In this document: in pieces, positions 17,135-27,075 of the stretch
Layout of the letters: each line of letters begins with the position of its first letter
Numbering within the stretch: position 1 is the first letter of the stretch
Assembly (NCBI GenBank): GCA_036479115.1
Contig: JAZGFD010000069.1
Span: 1 to 62,106, forward strand
DNA length: 62,106 bases
DNA from: UBA7328 sp036479115
Lineage (GTDB): Bacteria > Bacteroidota > Bacteroidia > Chitinophagales > Saprospiraceae
Reading direction: 5' to 3'
The notes under the pieces: generated by a model
Databases searched by the model: none
The model's input: only the letters and a program-made list of their open reading frames with translations
What the model was told of the DNA's origin: nothing
Program-made: the position numbers and the translations under genes

Positions 17135-18313
17135 TCACACCCATTTTCTGAAAGATTTCAAATTCCCACTTCTAAAAATTTTCATTGCTGTGATCAATGT
17201 GATTAGTAAGGCAGCTGATGGGATGTTTTGAACACCCATTTTGACAAAAGGAAGCAGGATATACGGCACAATAATTAAAAGACTCAACCAATTAAGAATG
17301 CGGAATTTTTTATCAAACTTCTTTGCCAATAACCAAATGATAATCAATGGAGAAAAGACAATGAGATTAAAGTTTAATCCACATGATTGATGATTAGTGC
17401 CAGTCCACATAAACATTAATACAGCCGAACAAATGGCCATTATAACCATCCAAATGGTATCATAAGTGCGCAACCACTTTTTAGTTGGATCGTAAGTTAT
17501 TACTAAAAGCTCAAGAATAAGAAGAATTGTAAAAAGGACTATTGGAGTTATCCAAAATGAACTTACCATTACCCATGGGTGATTAATAATAGGAGTTCCT
17601 TTGTTCATTACACTTTGTCCATCAGCATCCTTAGCTTTACTCATATGTCGTGGCACATATTCAGGCAAAAACATTTGTTGTCTTGCACTGGTGACTTTAT
17701 CTGCAAGGGATCCAATGATTAGATCAATGCCAAATTTCGTCCAGTCTCTGCCTTCTAAATATTCATGTATAAGGTCTCTAAAAGTCTTTGAGCTTACTTC
17801 AGGAATGTAGTAGGGCCCAAAATTAGTTTCAAAAAGATCTAATATTCGAGTAGAGCAATTATCAAAAAAGAAATCATAATAGTAGTCCCTGTTTTCTGGC
17901 TCTGCATTGGTTTTTAAAGCATGATAAAGTTGATTTTTCTGAATAGAATCCAGTAAAAAAACATTCTCTTTTATCCCTCTTTTCAAATTGTTATAAGCAT
18001 ATAAAAACCGCTCTCCATCATCTAATGCCAACCAGTACAAAAGTTTTCCTTGTAAAAACTTAGATAAAAATTTAGGGTCTCTAAAATCAAAGGTGCCGTA
18101 GTTATACACTTCATTAATACCCAGCTCTTTATCATATATCCATATGGCACTATGACCAAAAAGACTGTATATTTCTCCTCCAGGATCACAGGTAAGAAGA
18201 GACACTTTAGTGTCATCAGTTAGTACTTCCTTAGCATGGAGTGTATTAAAAGATACAAGAATAAAAAGGAATAATAAAATTATTCTCGACAAAGGCAGTG
18301 TAATAGAATTCAT
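17135..18313 (-). CDS. DUF4105 (Lnb N-terminal-like) membrane protein
   Basis: 392 residues from the ATG at 18313. The frame extends 27 codons further up, but that part lies in a family-B repeat, and the 18313 start gives a clean signal peptide (IILLFLFILVSFNTLHAKE). The exported N-terminal domain (about 30-220) has the DUF4105 landmarks SLLTCDPGGEIYSLFGHSA, YNYGTFDF and a conserved FFDNCSTR with a likely active or structural Cys. The C-terminal half has about five membrane helices (WVMVSSFWITPIVLFTILL onward). Such proteins are common in Bacteroidota. A peptidase- or amidase-like envelope function has been suggested for the fold, but is not established. Confidence 0.75.
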   Translation of the reverse strand: MNSITLPLSRIILLFLFILVSFNTLHAKEVLTDDTKVSLLTCDPGGEIYSLFGHSAIWIYDKELGINEVYNYGTFDFRDPKFLSKFLQGKLLYWLALDDGERFLYAYNNLKRGIKENVFLLDSIQKNQLYHALKTNAEPENRDYYYDFFFDNCSTRILDLFETNFGPYYIPEVSSKTFRDLIHEYLEGRDWTKFGIDLIIGSLADKVTSARQQMFLPEYVPRHMSKAKDADGQSVMNKGTPIINHPWVMVSSFWITPIVLFTILLILELLVITYDPTKKWLRTYDTIWMVIMAICSAVLMFMWTGTNHQSCGLNFNLIVFSPLIIIWLLAKKFDKKFRILNWLSLLIIVPYILLPFVKMGVQNIPSAALLITLITAMKIFRSGNLKSFRKWV

Positions 18314-18371
18314 AATATTCAAAGAAACGAAATTTGAAAACGGGTGGTACATTGTTTTGGGATTTAATACC

Positions 18372-18547
18372 GAGTCCACTCTGAAAACCAACACTTTTAC
18401 CTACGCCGCCGGTCCATAAAAAGAGTTGTTTTGCATGAAATCTGCACTTTTTGAGACACGGTGATGCCTGAATATCAACGAGTTGAAAAAAATATAAAGT
18501 TCGCCAAAAGAAACTTTTTTGATTTTGTAAGTTTTAGGAGTGGGCTC
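18372..18547. repeat. Family-B inverted-repeat element (176 bp)
   Basis: The ends GAGTCCACTCTGAAAAC and (complement) GAGCCCACTCCTAAAACTTA are inverted copies. The interior includes TGATGCCTGAATATCAACG and AAAGTTCGCCAAAAGAAAC, also seen in other family-B copies. It overlaps the upstream extension of the DUF4105 reading frame, which supports the shorter start there. No flanking duplication of 2-9 bp was found. Confidence 0.65.
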
Positions 18548-18585
18548 ATTATTATTCAAAAAAACACTACGGAGAAGTAGTTACT

Positions 18586-20724
18586 TTATTTTACTACCAT
18601 TCCATTTGGAAATTCTGATTCGGTAGAAACAAATTGAAGTTTGCCATTCATATCTTCTGCCAGCAAAATCATACCTTGAGACATAACCCCTCTCAATTTT
18701 TTTGGTGCAAGATTAGCCACAACCATAATTTTCTTACCTACTAGTTGGTCTACTTTATAGTGTTCTGCTATGCCAGACACGATGGTTCTTTTCTCAAAAC
18801 CCATGTCAACCTTCATTTTAATTAATTTGTCGGTTTTTTCTACCTTTTCGGCACTTAGAATGGTCGCTGTACGCAGATCAAGTTTTATAAAATCAGCAAA
18901 CTCTATGTTTTCTTTTATGGGTTCAAAAGGTGTTTCTGGGTGGACTTCTTCTTCTGTAGCTACTAACTTGGCTTTTTCTGTTTCTATCATCTCATCTGGT
19001 ATTCTAGAAAACAAATGCGTTGCTTTATTAATTCTGTGCCCTTCATTTATTAGCAACTCACCTTCACACAATTGATCTAACATCTTCACCAATGATCCTC
19101 TGTCAATGTTCTTAGAAAGCCCCAATTGATCTCTTAACTTGTCAGAAGTAAGAGGTAAAAATGGCCTAACAATAATGCTCAGTACAGTGACTATCTGTAA
19201 TGAGAGGTTTATTATTACGTTGACTAAATCTTTATCATCCTTGATGGCTTTCCAAGGCTCATTCATTTGTAGTAATTGATTGCCATTTTGGCTAATTTTC
19301 AATACCACTCGCAGGGAACTTCTAAAATCAAAATCTCTAAGATATTGATTCATTTCATGGATGGCATCATGCAAGATCAACAACTCAGATTCATGAAATC
19401 CTGCTAAGTCATCATCTTCATAAGGTGATTCAAACATCATGTTTGGATCAAACTCAGGCACCAGGCCGTCGTAGTATTTATGAGTCAGTACAGTTACTCT
19501 GTTCACAAAATTGGCCAAATTGTTAACCAATTCGTTATTTATCGAGTCTTGATAAGATTGCCAAGTAAACTCGCTATCCTTTTGCTCAGGCATGATTTTT
19601 ATCATGTGATATCTCAGCTCATCTTTCCTTTCAGGATAGGCATCAACATATTCATTTACCCATACGGCCCAGTTTTTTGAAGTAGAAATTTTTTGCCCTT
19701 CTAAATTTACAAATTGATTGGCAGGCACATTGACGGGGAGGATATAACCGCCGTGTGCTTTGAGAATAGAAGGGAAAATGAGGCAGTGAAAAACAATATT
19801 GTCTTTTCCTATAAAATGAATAAGCGCAGTATTCTCATCTTTCCAATAAGGCTCCCAGTCCTTATCATTGTCAATAGCCCATTGTTTGGTGGCTGAAATA
19901 TAGCCTATTGGAGCATCTAGCCACACATAAAGTTTTTTTCCTTCATGGCCAGGTACATTGTGGGGCACATCTACGCCCCAATCTAAATCTCTGGTCATTG
20001 ATCTTGATATCAGCCCTGTATCTAGCCAGCTTTTGCACTGACCTATTACATGGTTTTTCCACTTGCTGGGATCATGAATATTTTTACCTTCTAGGTTGCC
20101 ACTTGTTATCCACTCGTCTAGCCATTTGTTGTATTTATCTAATGGAAGGTACCAGTGTCGAGTAGACTTGAGCACAGGTTTGCTTCCTGATAATGTAGAC
20201 ATAGGATTAATTAATTCTGAAGGGCTGAGACTACTGCCACAATTTTCACACTGATCACCATAGGCTTCGTCTTTTCCACATCTGGGACACTCACCTTTGA
20301 TATACCTATCTGCTAAAAACTGTTGGGCCTCTTCGTCATAATATTGATCTGATTCTTTTTCAATAAATTCTCCTTTGTCATAGAGGGTGCTAAAAAATTC
20401 TTGAGATGTTTCGTGGTGTATCTTTTCTGATGTACGATGATAGATATCAAATGATATATTCATCTGCTCGAATGCCTTTTGGAATAAATCATGATATTTA
20501 TCAATGATTGCTTTGGGCGTAGTATTTTCTTTTAGCGCTTTTATTGTGATAGCAGCTCCATGTTCATCAGATCCGCATACCCAAACAACATCTTTATCCA
20601 TCATGCGTAGATAGCGCACATATATATCAGCCGACAAATATGCTCCTGCTAAGTGACCGATGTGTAAAGGGCCGTTGGCATATGGGAGTGCGGAGGTGAT
20701 AAGATATCTTGATGGATTGACCAT
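18586..20724 (-). CDS. metG: Methionyl-tRNA synthetase with C-terminal tRNA-binding domain
   Basis: MetG charges tRNA-Met. 712 residues. The class I signature HIGH (21-24, in GPLHIGHLAGAY) and KMSKS-equivalent KISTS (EGQKISTSKNW, near 345) are both present. The zinc knuckle CPRCGKDEAYGDQCENC is intact with four Cys. The anticodon-binding helical domain follows at about 400-560. The C-terminal 110 residues (IEFADFIKLDLRTATI ... MVVANLAPKKLRGVMSQGM) form an EMAP-II/Trbp-like tRNA-binding domain that also promotes dimerisation. It appears monocistronic and divergent from the HEAT-like gene. Confidence 0.95.
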   Translation of the reverse strand: MVNPSRYLITSALPYANGPLHIGHLAGAYLSADIYVRYLRMMDKDVVWVCGSDEHGAAITIKALKENTTPKAIIDKYHDLFQKAFEQMNISFDIYHRTSEKIHHETSQEFFSTLYDKGEFIEKESDQYYDEEAQQFLADRYIKGECPRCGKDEAYGDQCENCGSSLSPSELINPMSTLSGSKPVLKSTRHWYLPLDKYNKWLDEWITSGNLEGKNIHDPSKWKNHVIGQCKSWLDTGLISRSMTRDLDWGVDVPHNVPGHEGKKLYVWLDAPIGYISATKQWAIDNDKDWEPYWKDENTALIHFIGKDNIVFHCLIFPSILKAHGGYILPVNVPANQFVNLEGQKISTSKNWAVWVNEYVDAYPERKDELRYHMIKIMPEQKDSEFTWQSYQDSINNELVNNLANFVNRVTVLTHKYYDGLVPEFDPNMMFESPYEDDDLAGFHESELLILHDAIHEMNQYLRDFDFRSSLRVVLKISQNGNQLLQMNEPWKAIKDDKDLVNVIINLSLQIVTVLSIIVRPFLPLTSDKLRDQLGLSKNIDRGSLVKMLDQLCEGELLINEGHRINKATHLFSRIPDEMIETEKAKLVATEEEVHPETPFEPIKENIEFADFIKLDLRTATILSAEKVEKTDKLIKMKVDMGFEKRTIVSGIAEHYKVDQLVGKKIMVVANLAPKKLRGVMSQGMILLAEDMNGKLQFVSTESEFPNGMVVK

Positions 20725-20863
20725 AAAAAAAATATTCGCGAAAATAGAAATACATATTTTATTAATAGGTAATTTGTTAATCTGTTTTATAGATCTTTAT
20801 AGTTAAAGTTTCATTCTTGCTCATTTCAATACATAGATTATCACTTCAGACTTATTTTTACAA

Positions 20864-21376
20864 ATGAAAACCTCCTTTTTGTCAAGAAAAGATTCTGTGC
20901 TTTTCGCAAAAGAGGTAATTGCAAATCCAGAAAAAATGGATGAGTTGATGACATATTTTTTTTCAGATGATTTGAGGATTTGTCAAATGGCATCGTTTCC
21001 TATCATAGCGATAGCTGATAATAAAATTGATCTATTGCTACCATTTTTGTCACAAATGGTGATAGCTTATCATAAGGCTCCCCACAATGCATACAAAAGA
21101 AATGTGCTGCGTACATTACAGTTTGTAGATATTCCAGAAAACCTAGAAGGAGAAATATATAATATATGCCTAGAAGAATTTTGTGATATTAAGGCCCCTA
21201 CGGCTTTAAGGGTATTTGGCATGACAGTGATGTGTAATATTTGTGCCAAACACCCAGAATTACGCCACGAATTGCTGCCTACATTAAAAGATTACCAACA
21301 CACAGGCACTACTGGTTTTGAAAATAGATTAAGAAAAGAGATTATTCGGGTGTCTCTTCTGGCAGACGAGCATTGA
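20864..21376 (+). CDS. HEAT-like helical protein of unknown function
   Basis: 170 residues, soluble, built of regularly spaced amphipathic helices (AKEVIANPEKMDELMTYFFSDD; QMASFPIIAIADN; RNVLRTLQFVDIPENLEGEIYNICLEEF; LRVFGMTVMCNICAKHPELRHELLPTL). This is an arrangement like HEAT or Armadillo repeats, which usually serve protein binding. No enzymatic motif is visible and I do not recognise a named family. The last 35 nt overlap the 3' end of the convergent hydrolase gene. Confidence 0.65.
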   Translation: MKTSFLSRKDSVLFAKEVIANPEKMDELMTYFFSDDLRICQMASFPIIAIADNKIDLLLPFLSQMVIAYHKAPHNAYKRNVLRTLQFVDIPENLEGEIYNICLEEFCDIKAPTALRVFGMTVMCNICAKHPELRHELLPTLKDYQHTGTTGFENRLRKEIIRVSLLADEH

Positions 21377-22163
21377 GCCATTGTACCATGTACTTTATTA
21401 CTTCTTCTTTTTCAGGTTCATTGATTAACTCATGAAAAAAGCCATCCCACATTTTCAGTTCTTTGTCTACAGAGTTACATTTTTCGCAGAAATGAATGGT
21501 GCCTTCTGGATTAGTAATTTGATCAGCACTCCCGTGCATAAAAAGAACAGGCTGCGTAAACAAATGTGCTATTCTGTTGGTTTTCTTTATTCTTAAGAGA
21601 ATCTCTGAAGCTGTTCGCATTTTGATACCACCTCTATATACTTTAGGGTCACTATCATAATCAGCTACCACATCAGCATCTCTTGATATATCTTGACTTC
21701 CTATACTTTTGGTTTTGGCATGGGCTATAATCTCACTAAGAAATGGGGCAATGGTTTGTAACACTGGTGAATCATCTACTTTTAAAGCAGCACCTGAAGT
21801 AATAACCCCATTTAGGTTGTCCGGACGGTACAAGGTGCAATAAGCAGTGGCTATAAGGCCTCCCATGCTGTGGCCAAAAACAAACTGCGGAAGTTCTTCA
21901 TCTCTATACTCATCCATCACTCTTTTTAAATCCCAAACAAACTGATCAAATCTATCAATATAAGCCCTTTCACCGCCCGACTTTCCGTGGCCAACATGAT
22001 CGTAGCCTATGACAGAATATCCTTCCTTATTTAGTTTTTTCGCTAAGTGTTTATACCTCGAAATGTGCTCAGCATAACCATGAACAAAGAAAATTTGAGC
22101 TTTGGGTTTATCAACACTCCAATGTTTAACATGTAGGTCTTGCCCTGTAGAACTTACGATCAT
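21342..22163 (-). CDS. Alpha/beta hydrolase, monoacylglycerol-lipase-like
   Basis: 273 residues with the serine-hydrolase fold of the lysophospholipase/monoglyceride lipase group (Hydrolase_4). It has an oxyanion region FFVHGYAEHISRY (25-37), YDHVGHGKSGG (54-64), nucleophile elbow GHSMG with Ser99, Asp in FMHGSADQI, and the C-terminal His in DGFFHELINE. No signal peptide, so likely cytosolic. The substrate is probably a lipid ester or other small ester. Its 3' end overlaps the convergent HEAT-like gene by 35 nt. Confidence 0.85.
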   Translation of the reverse strand: MIVSSTGQDLHVKHWSVDKPKAQIFFVHGYAEHISRYKHLAKKLNKEGYSVIGYDHVGHGKSGGERAYIDRFDQFVWDLKRVMDEYRDEELPQFVFGHSMGGLIATAYCTLYRPDNLNGVITSGAALKVDDSPVLQTIAPFLSEIIAHAKTKSIGSQDISRDADVVADYDSDPKVYRGGIKMRTASEILLRIKKTNRIAHLFTQPVLFMHGSADQITNPEGTIHFCEKCNSVDKELKMWDGFFHELINEPEKEEVIKYMVQWLNARLPEETPE

Positions 22164-22255
22164 AGCTTCTTAAGTTTGATACCGTTATCTTAATAGTGAA
22201 AACGTCACTTATTAACCATAACAGGTACAATTCTAAAATAAGTTACCCAAAAAAC

Positions 22256-22287
22256 AAAAGGGCTGCAAAAATTTTGCCGCCCTTTTT
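22256..22287 (-). terminator. Intrinsic terminator after nqrF
   Basis: AAAAGGGC pairs with GCCCTTTT, and inside it GCAA pairs with TTGC across a short AT loop. On the minus strand it is followed by TTTTGTTTTTT. It lies 31 bp past the nqrF stop and should end the nqr operon. Confidence 0.75.
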
Positions 22288-22317
22288 GAATATTTTTTAT
22301 CGTAATGTCTTTTCTAC

Positions 22318-23625
22318 CTAACCGCCAAAGTCATCAAATGCGACATTTTCTTCTGGTATGCCCCATTCATCAGCCATTTGGATAACGCACTGATTCATGA
22401 TAGGAGGGCCGCAAAAGTAGAGTTCTAATTCCTCTGGCTCAGGATGTTTACTTAAAAATTCATTGATTACTACCTGATGTACATAACCTTTGAACCCATC
22501 TCCTTCAGGATCATCAAGATTTTCTTTGATCTTCCAATTGTCCTCTGGCATAGGATTATCTAAGGCCACAGCAAATCTAAAATTTGGAAATTGTTTTTCT
22601 ATTTCTCTGAATTCTTCTATGTAAAACAATTCTTGTTTTGTACGGCCACCATAAAAGAAAGTTACTTTCCTCCTAGTTTTTAAGGTATGAAATAAGTGAT
22701 ACAAATGAGACCGCATAGGCGCCATTCCAGCACCACCACCTATATAGAGCATCTCTGCCTGAGAATCTTTGATAAAAAATTCGCCATAAGGCCCCGATAT
22801 AGTCACTTTGTCTCCAGGCTTTCTGCTGAATACATAAGAGGAACAAATACCTGGATTTAAATCCATCCATCCTCCTTTGGCTCTATCAAATGGAGGTGTT
22901 GCTATTCTTATGGTAAGTGCTACAATATTCCCCTCAGCAGGGTGATTACTCATAGAATAAGCTCTGAATATTTCTTCTTCGTTGACCATTTTAAGGCCCC
23001 ATAGTTTAAACTGATCCCAGTCTTTTTGGAATTTATCTGATGTTTCATGATATTTTGGATGAGCAGTAATATCTATGTCATTTTTATAATCTACGGTCAC
23101 AGGTGGCACATCGATTTGGATATAGCCTCCTGCTTGAAAATCAAGAGTTTCTCCTTCTGGTAGTTTTACAATAAACTCTTTAATGAAGGTGGCCACATTG
23201 TGGTTAGAGATGACTTCACACTCCCACTTTTTAATGCCAAATATCTCCTCAGGTATTCTGATTTCCATGTCTTCTCGCACCTTCACTTGACATGCCAATC
23301 TTTTATTTTCGGCTGCTTCTTTTCTTGTTAAGTGGTTTAACTCAGTAGCCAATACATCTCCTCCTCCAGAATCTATATGACATTCGCACATAGCACAAGT
23401 ACCTCCACCACCACAAGCCGATGGAAGAAAAATACTTTTTTCTGACAATGCTGACAATAACGTGACACCTGGCTTTACCAGCATTGGGTTATCTGTGTCG
23501 CCATTGATCACAAGGCTTACTTCTCCTTGAGGCACCAATTTTTTATTGGCATATATCAACATGAATGAAAGCCCAATGATAGTAGCCGAAAAGACAACAA
23601 CCGCCATTATTATAGATGCTAACAT
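22318..23625 (-). CDS. nqrF: Na+-translocating NADH:quinone reductase subunit F
   Basis: NqrF is the NADH-oxidising entry point of the sodium pump. The 435-residue protein has an N-terminal membrane helix (3-26), a 2Fe-2S ferredoxin domain with Cys71, Cys77, Cys80 and Cys112 (SACGGGGTCAMC ... LACQV), and then FAD (RAYSMSN) and NADH (GGGAGMAPMRSHL; YGGRTKQELFY; CGPPIMNQC) domains of the ferredoxin-NADP reductase type. It is the last gene of the operon, 72 nt after nqrE, and is followed by an intrinsic terminator. Confidence 0.95.
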   Translation of the reverse strand: MLASIIMAVVVFSATIIGLSFMLIYANKKLVPQGEVSLVINGDTDNPMLVKPGVTLLSALSEKSIFLPSACGGGGTCAMCECHIDSGGGDVLATELNHLTRKEAAENKRLACQVKVREDMEIRIPEEIFGIKKWECEVISNHNVATFIKEFIVKLPEGETLDFQAGGYIQIDVPPVTVDYKNDIDITAHPKYHETSDKFQKDWDQFKLWGLKMVNEEEIFRAYSMSNHPAEGNIVALTIRIATPPFDRAKGGWMDLNPGICSSYVFSRKPGDKVTISGPYGEFFIKDSQAEMLYIGGGAGMAPMRSHLYHLFHTLKTRRKVTFFYGGRTKQELFYIEEFREIEKQFPNFRFAVALDNPMPEDNWKIKENLDDPEGDGFKGYVHQVVINEFLSKHPEPEELELYFCGPPIMNQCVIQMADEWGIPEENVAFDDFGG

Positions 23626-23697
23626 ATCTCTTTATCTATTTTTTATTATTACTCTAGAGTTAATAGATGACAACTTTCATTGTGATTCTACGCTCTG

Positions 23698-24300
23698 TTA
23701 CTTAAATGCTGAAGGATCGATGCCTAATAGGCTTAAAAATGCCATGCCCATTAATCCCGTAAGGATAAATGCCATACCCAAACCCCTCAAAGGAGCAGGA
23801 ACAGCAGAATATCTTATTTTTTCTCTTATTGCCGCCAAGGCTACGATGGCTAAAAACCATCCAAAACCTCCTCCTAATCCAAATGCCACGGATTCGCTAA
23901 AATTATACGCTCTTGATACCATAAATAATGAACCTCCTAGAATCGCGCAATTTACGGTGATTAATGGAAGAAAAATACCCAATGAATTATATAATGCAGG
24001 AGATACCTTTTCTATTACCATCTCTACAAGCTGTACCATTGAGGCTATTACAGCGATGAAAAGGATCAGCCTTAAAAAAGTTAAATCCATACCAATCAGA
24101 CCACCTTCACTTAATAAAAAAGTATAGATTAACCAGTTAATCGGCATGGTAATACCCAGCACAAATATTACAGCTAGTCCTAGGCCAAATGCCGTCTTGA
24201 CAGTCTTTGAAACGGCTAAGAATGAGCACATGCCCAAGAAATAGGAGAGAATCAAATTCTCTATGAAAGCCGCTCTTATAAATACGTTTACTAATTCCAC
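23698..24300 (-). CDS. nqrE: Na+-translocating NADH:quinone reductase subunit E
   Basis: 200 residues and about six membrane helices, homologous to NqrD and RnfA. It has the conserved N-terminal FIENLILSYFLGMCSFLAVSK, whose Cys belongs to the intramembrane iron site that NqrD and NqrE share, and the second conserved Cys in VNCAILGGSLF. GTG is used as the start codon, 22 nt after nqrD. Confidence 0.94.
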   Translation of the reverse strand: MELVNVFIRAAFIENLILSYFLGMCSFLAVSKTVKTAFGLGLAVIFVLGITMPINWLIYTFLLSEGGLIGMDLTFLRLILFIAVIASMVQLVEMVIEKVSPALYNSLGIFLPLITVNCAILGGSLFMVSRAYNFSESVAFGLGGGFGWFLAIVALAAIREKIRYSAVPAPLRGLGMAFILTGLMGMAFLSLLGIDPSAFK

Positions 24301-24322
24301 AGATATATAATTTTGATCTCAA

Positions 24323-25042
24323 TTATGAGATGTCTACCAATTTTGTATTTCTAGATCTTTGTATCCAAATTATTATTCCAATGAGGAACATTGCCGCCGC
24401 TGGAAGCACCATCAAATTATTATTTTGATACCATCCAAAGAAAATTCCTTGCCAACCATCAGCTGTTGTATTAATCCAATATTCTGGAGTGGCGCCTATC
24501 ATTTTCATTTCTAGAGGAGTGCCAGCTAGTAAAGAGCCTTTTCCAAATAGCTCTCTTACTATTGATACCATTATTAAAATTACACCGTACCCTACACCAT
24601 TTCCCACTCCATCAAGAAATGATTTCCAAGGGGTATTGGCCATTGCAAAAGCTTCTAATCTTCCCATTACTATACAATTGGTAATGATGAGGCCGATAAA
24701 AACGGTAAGTTGATCGTATACTTCGTATTGTACCGCCTTTAGTGTAAGCTCTACTACTGTTACCAAAGTAGCCACTATTATGAGCTGTACGATCATTCTT
24801 ACTTGACTTGGTATAGACTTTCTTAAAAGTGAAGTGATTAGATTTGAGAATGCACAAACAAAAATTACTGCTATTGTGATAACAATTGAAGGAAATACCA
24901 AGGTGGTAACTGCCAAAGCAGAACAAATTCCTAATACTTGTACTGTTATTGGATTGTTATCGTCAAGAGGGTCAGTAAGCAATTTTTTGTTCCCTTTACT
25001 AAAAAGCCCTTCTTTCTTTTCTGGTGCTAATACTTCGGCCAT
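24323..25042 (-). CDS. nqrD: Na+-translocating NADH:quinone reductase subunit D
   Basis: 239 residues with about six membrane helices. The paired Cys residues ILGICSALAVT and TNCIVMGRLEAFAM correspond to those of NqrE and form the other half of the intramembrane iron centre. An N-terminal hydrophilic extension of about 30 residues (EKKEGLFSKGNKKLLTDPL) precedes the membrane core, making it somewhat longer than the usual ~210. It starts one base after the nqrC stop, so it is probably translationally coupled. Confidence 0.94.
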   Translation of the reverse strand: MAEVLAPEKKEGLFSKGNKKLLTDPLDDNNPITVQVLGICSALAVTTLVFPSIVITIAVIFVCAFSNLITSLLRKSIPSQVRMIVQLIIVATLVTVVELTLKAVQYEVYDQLTVFIGLIITNCIVMGRLEAFAMANTPWKSFLDGVGNGVGYGVILIMVSIVRELFGKGSLLAGTPLEMKMIGATPEYWINTTADGWQGIFFGWYQNNNLMVLPAAAMFLIGIIIWIQRSRNTKLVDIS

Positions 25043-25043
25043 A

Positions 25044-25799
25044 TTAATTCGTTGAAAGTGTTTTTAGATATGGTAGATAATATTGTATTCCGTCATATAG
25101 CATATCAGTCACTCCATCACAAGTTACGGTAGCTCCTGAGATAGCATCGACTTCAAAAATTGGGTTGCGAGCTCCTCCTTTTCTGACGTTTACTGAAGTG
25201 TAATTACCTACCTTGTCGTATATTTTTTTTCCTTGGAATTGTTTTACCCAAGAGGTATTGTCCTTGATCTCTGCTCCGAGACCAGGCGTTTCTCCAGCAT
25301 GACCAAATGAAGCGCCTACCACTGTTTTTAGATCATCTTCTAAAGCTATATTTCCCCATATTTCATCCCACAGTCCATTGCCTATCACTGTTACGATGTA
25401 CGACTTTTTTCCAGTATCAGAAGTGTATGTATAAAGTGGAAATATGCGGTCTTCTTTAGATTTTTTCTTTTCTTTTCCCATATCTACATGCTCAGCCAAC
25501 CCCCCTTTATAACCTTTGGCTTCTACTTCTTCAGCATTTACTTCATTGCCGTGATAGTCAATTACCTGTTGCTTGATTTGAGTGTCAAAAATATTCAAGA
25601 CTTTATCATCTGCCATTTTTCTGGCTTTCACGTCTTTACCGAGTTCGGTCTCAATAGCAGCTAATACTGCTTTTTTATTAAAAATAGCCTCTTGCTCATC
25701 ATGTATAGGTTTGAGGCCTACTGCCATGAGAGATAATATTAAAGCCACAACAACGGTCATTATGGCAACAAATGTGAAAATGTATTTTGTACTACGCAC
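25044..25799 (-). CDS. nqrC: Na+-translocating NADH:quinone reductase subunit C
   Basis: 251 residues: one N-terminal membrane helix (8-27) and an exported FMN-binding domain. The covalent-flavin motif SGATVT lies at 221-226, with Thr226 the expected phosphoester attachment site. A flavin transferase (ApbE) would be needed and is not in this window. It starts with GTG and overlaps the nqrB end by 8 nt. Confidence 0.94.
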   Translation of the reverse strand: MRSTKYIFTFVAIMTVVVALILSLMAVGLKPIHDEQEAIFNKKAVLAAIETELGKDVKARKMADDKVLNIFDTQIKQQVIDYHGNEVNAEEVEAKGYKGGLAEHVDMGKEKKKSKEDRIFPLYTYTSDTGKKSYIVTVIGNGLWDEIWGNIALEDDLKTVVGASFGHAGETPGLGAEIKDNTSWVKQFQGKKIYDKVGNYTSVNVRKGGARNPIFEVDAISGATVTCDGVTDMLYDGIQYYLPYLKTLSTN

Positions 25800-27036
25800 T
25801 TTTTAATCTTTTAGATATGTGAGTATCAATTACCAATCTATCTAACAATGCTGCAAATGTATTCATGAAAATGATGGCCAACATCCATCCTTCGGGATAG
25901 GCGGGGTTTAGTACCCTTATTATCATACCTATGAATCCTATTAGGAAGCCATAGGCTATTTTGCCTTTATTGGTTGATGCCGCAGTGACAGGATCCGTTG
26001 CCATAAATGCCATAGCAAAAAAGAAACTACCCATATAAAACTGATAGAACCAAGGTACTTCCATAAATGGCGTAGCGCCCCATGCATTCAGGAGCATTGC
26101 CATAGAAGCTGCGCCAACAATCATACTGAGCATTATTCTCCAACTTGCAATACCCGTAACCACTAAAAATAATGCCCCGGCAATGATGAAAGGCTTACAA
26201 GTCTCTCCTATAGAACCTGGTATCATACCCCACCACATCTGAGAAGTGGTATAAGCACTGGTTACGGCTTCCCACCCTCCTTGATATGCCAAGCTCAGAG
26301 GTGTGGCTCCACTATATCCATCTACTACAGTACCTGCTGTGAACGGTTTTAGATCAAAGATTCCAAAGATCCAGTTAAATACTGAATGACCATACCCATA
26401 TGAAGTCGCTGCACCTTCTCTTAATGCTTCAAATCCCGATACCCATACTTCATCACCTGATATCGTAGTAGGGTAGGCGAAGAAAACAAACATCCTTGAC
26501 ATCAATGCAATGTTCCAAATATTCATCCCTGTGCCTCCAAAGGCCTCTTTACATATTATCACAGCAAAAATAATAGACAATACCAAAATCCAAATGGGTA
26601 AGTCAGGAGGCATAATCAAAGGAATTAATGCTCCTGTTACCAAATAACCTTCTTCTATTGCATGCTCTCTTTTAGCAGCATACCAGAATTCTATCCCAAG
26701 GCCTACGAGGTTAGCCACAATAAAAAGTGGCAACATTTTTACCAAACCGTGAGCTAGTTTGAGATGAAATCCTTCTAATAAGCCCAAGTATTCACCCATT
26801 GCCACGAAATGCTGATGGCCTACATTGTAGGTGCCAAACAAATAGCAAAGCTGCATACCTATCACCACATGTATCATGGTACGCTTAAGATCCATACCAT
26901 CACGGATATGAGCACCACTCTTAGCCACACTATCTGGTGAATACAAGAAGGTAAAAATGCCATCATACAAGGTGTGAAGAAATGGACTCTTCTTCTTGTC
27001 TGGCTCTATTTTTTTGAAGTAATCTAATAATCCCAT
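25792..27036 (-). CDS. nqrB: Na+-translocating NADH:quinone reductase subunit B
   Basis: 414 residues with about ten membrane helices. NqrB carries covalent FMN and riboflavin and forms part of the Na+ channel. The flavin site SGAT lies at 242-245 (in DGYSGATPLSLAY), with Thr245 the likely FMN attachment. Conserved loops such as KEAFGGTGMNIWN and ATDPVTAA are present. It is 39 nt after nqrA. Confidence 0.95.
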   Translation of the reverse strand: MGLLDYFKKIEPDKKKSPFLHTLYDGIFTFLYSPDSVAKSGAHIRDGMDLKRTMIHVVIGMQLCYLFGTYNVGHQHFVAMGEYLGLLEGFHLKLAHGLVKMLPLFIVANLVGLGIEFWYAAKREHAIEEGYLVTGALIPLIMPPDLPIWILVLSIIFAVIICKEAFGGTGMNIWNIALMSRMFVFFAYPTTISGDEVWVSGFEALREGAATSYGYGHSVFNWIFGIFDLKPFTAGTVVDGYSGATPLSLAYQGGWEAVTSAYTTSQMWWGMIPGSIGETCKPFIIAGALFLVVTGIASWRIMLSMIVGAASMAMLLNAWGATPFMEVPWFYQFYMGSFFFAMAFMATDPVTAASTNKGKIAYGFLIGFIGMIIRVLNPAYPEGWMLAIIFMNTFAALLDRLVIDTHISKRLKSA

Positions 27037-27075
27037 CTAAATGAAAAACTTCCTTTTTGTAATTATTCTATTCAA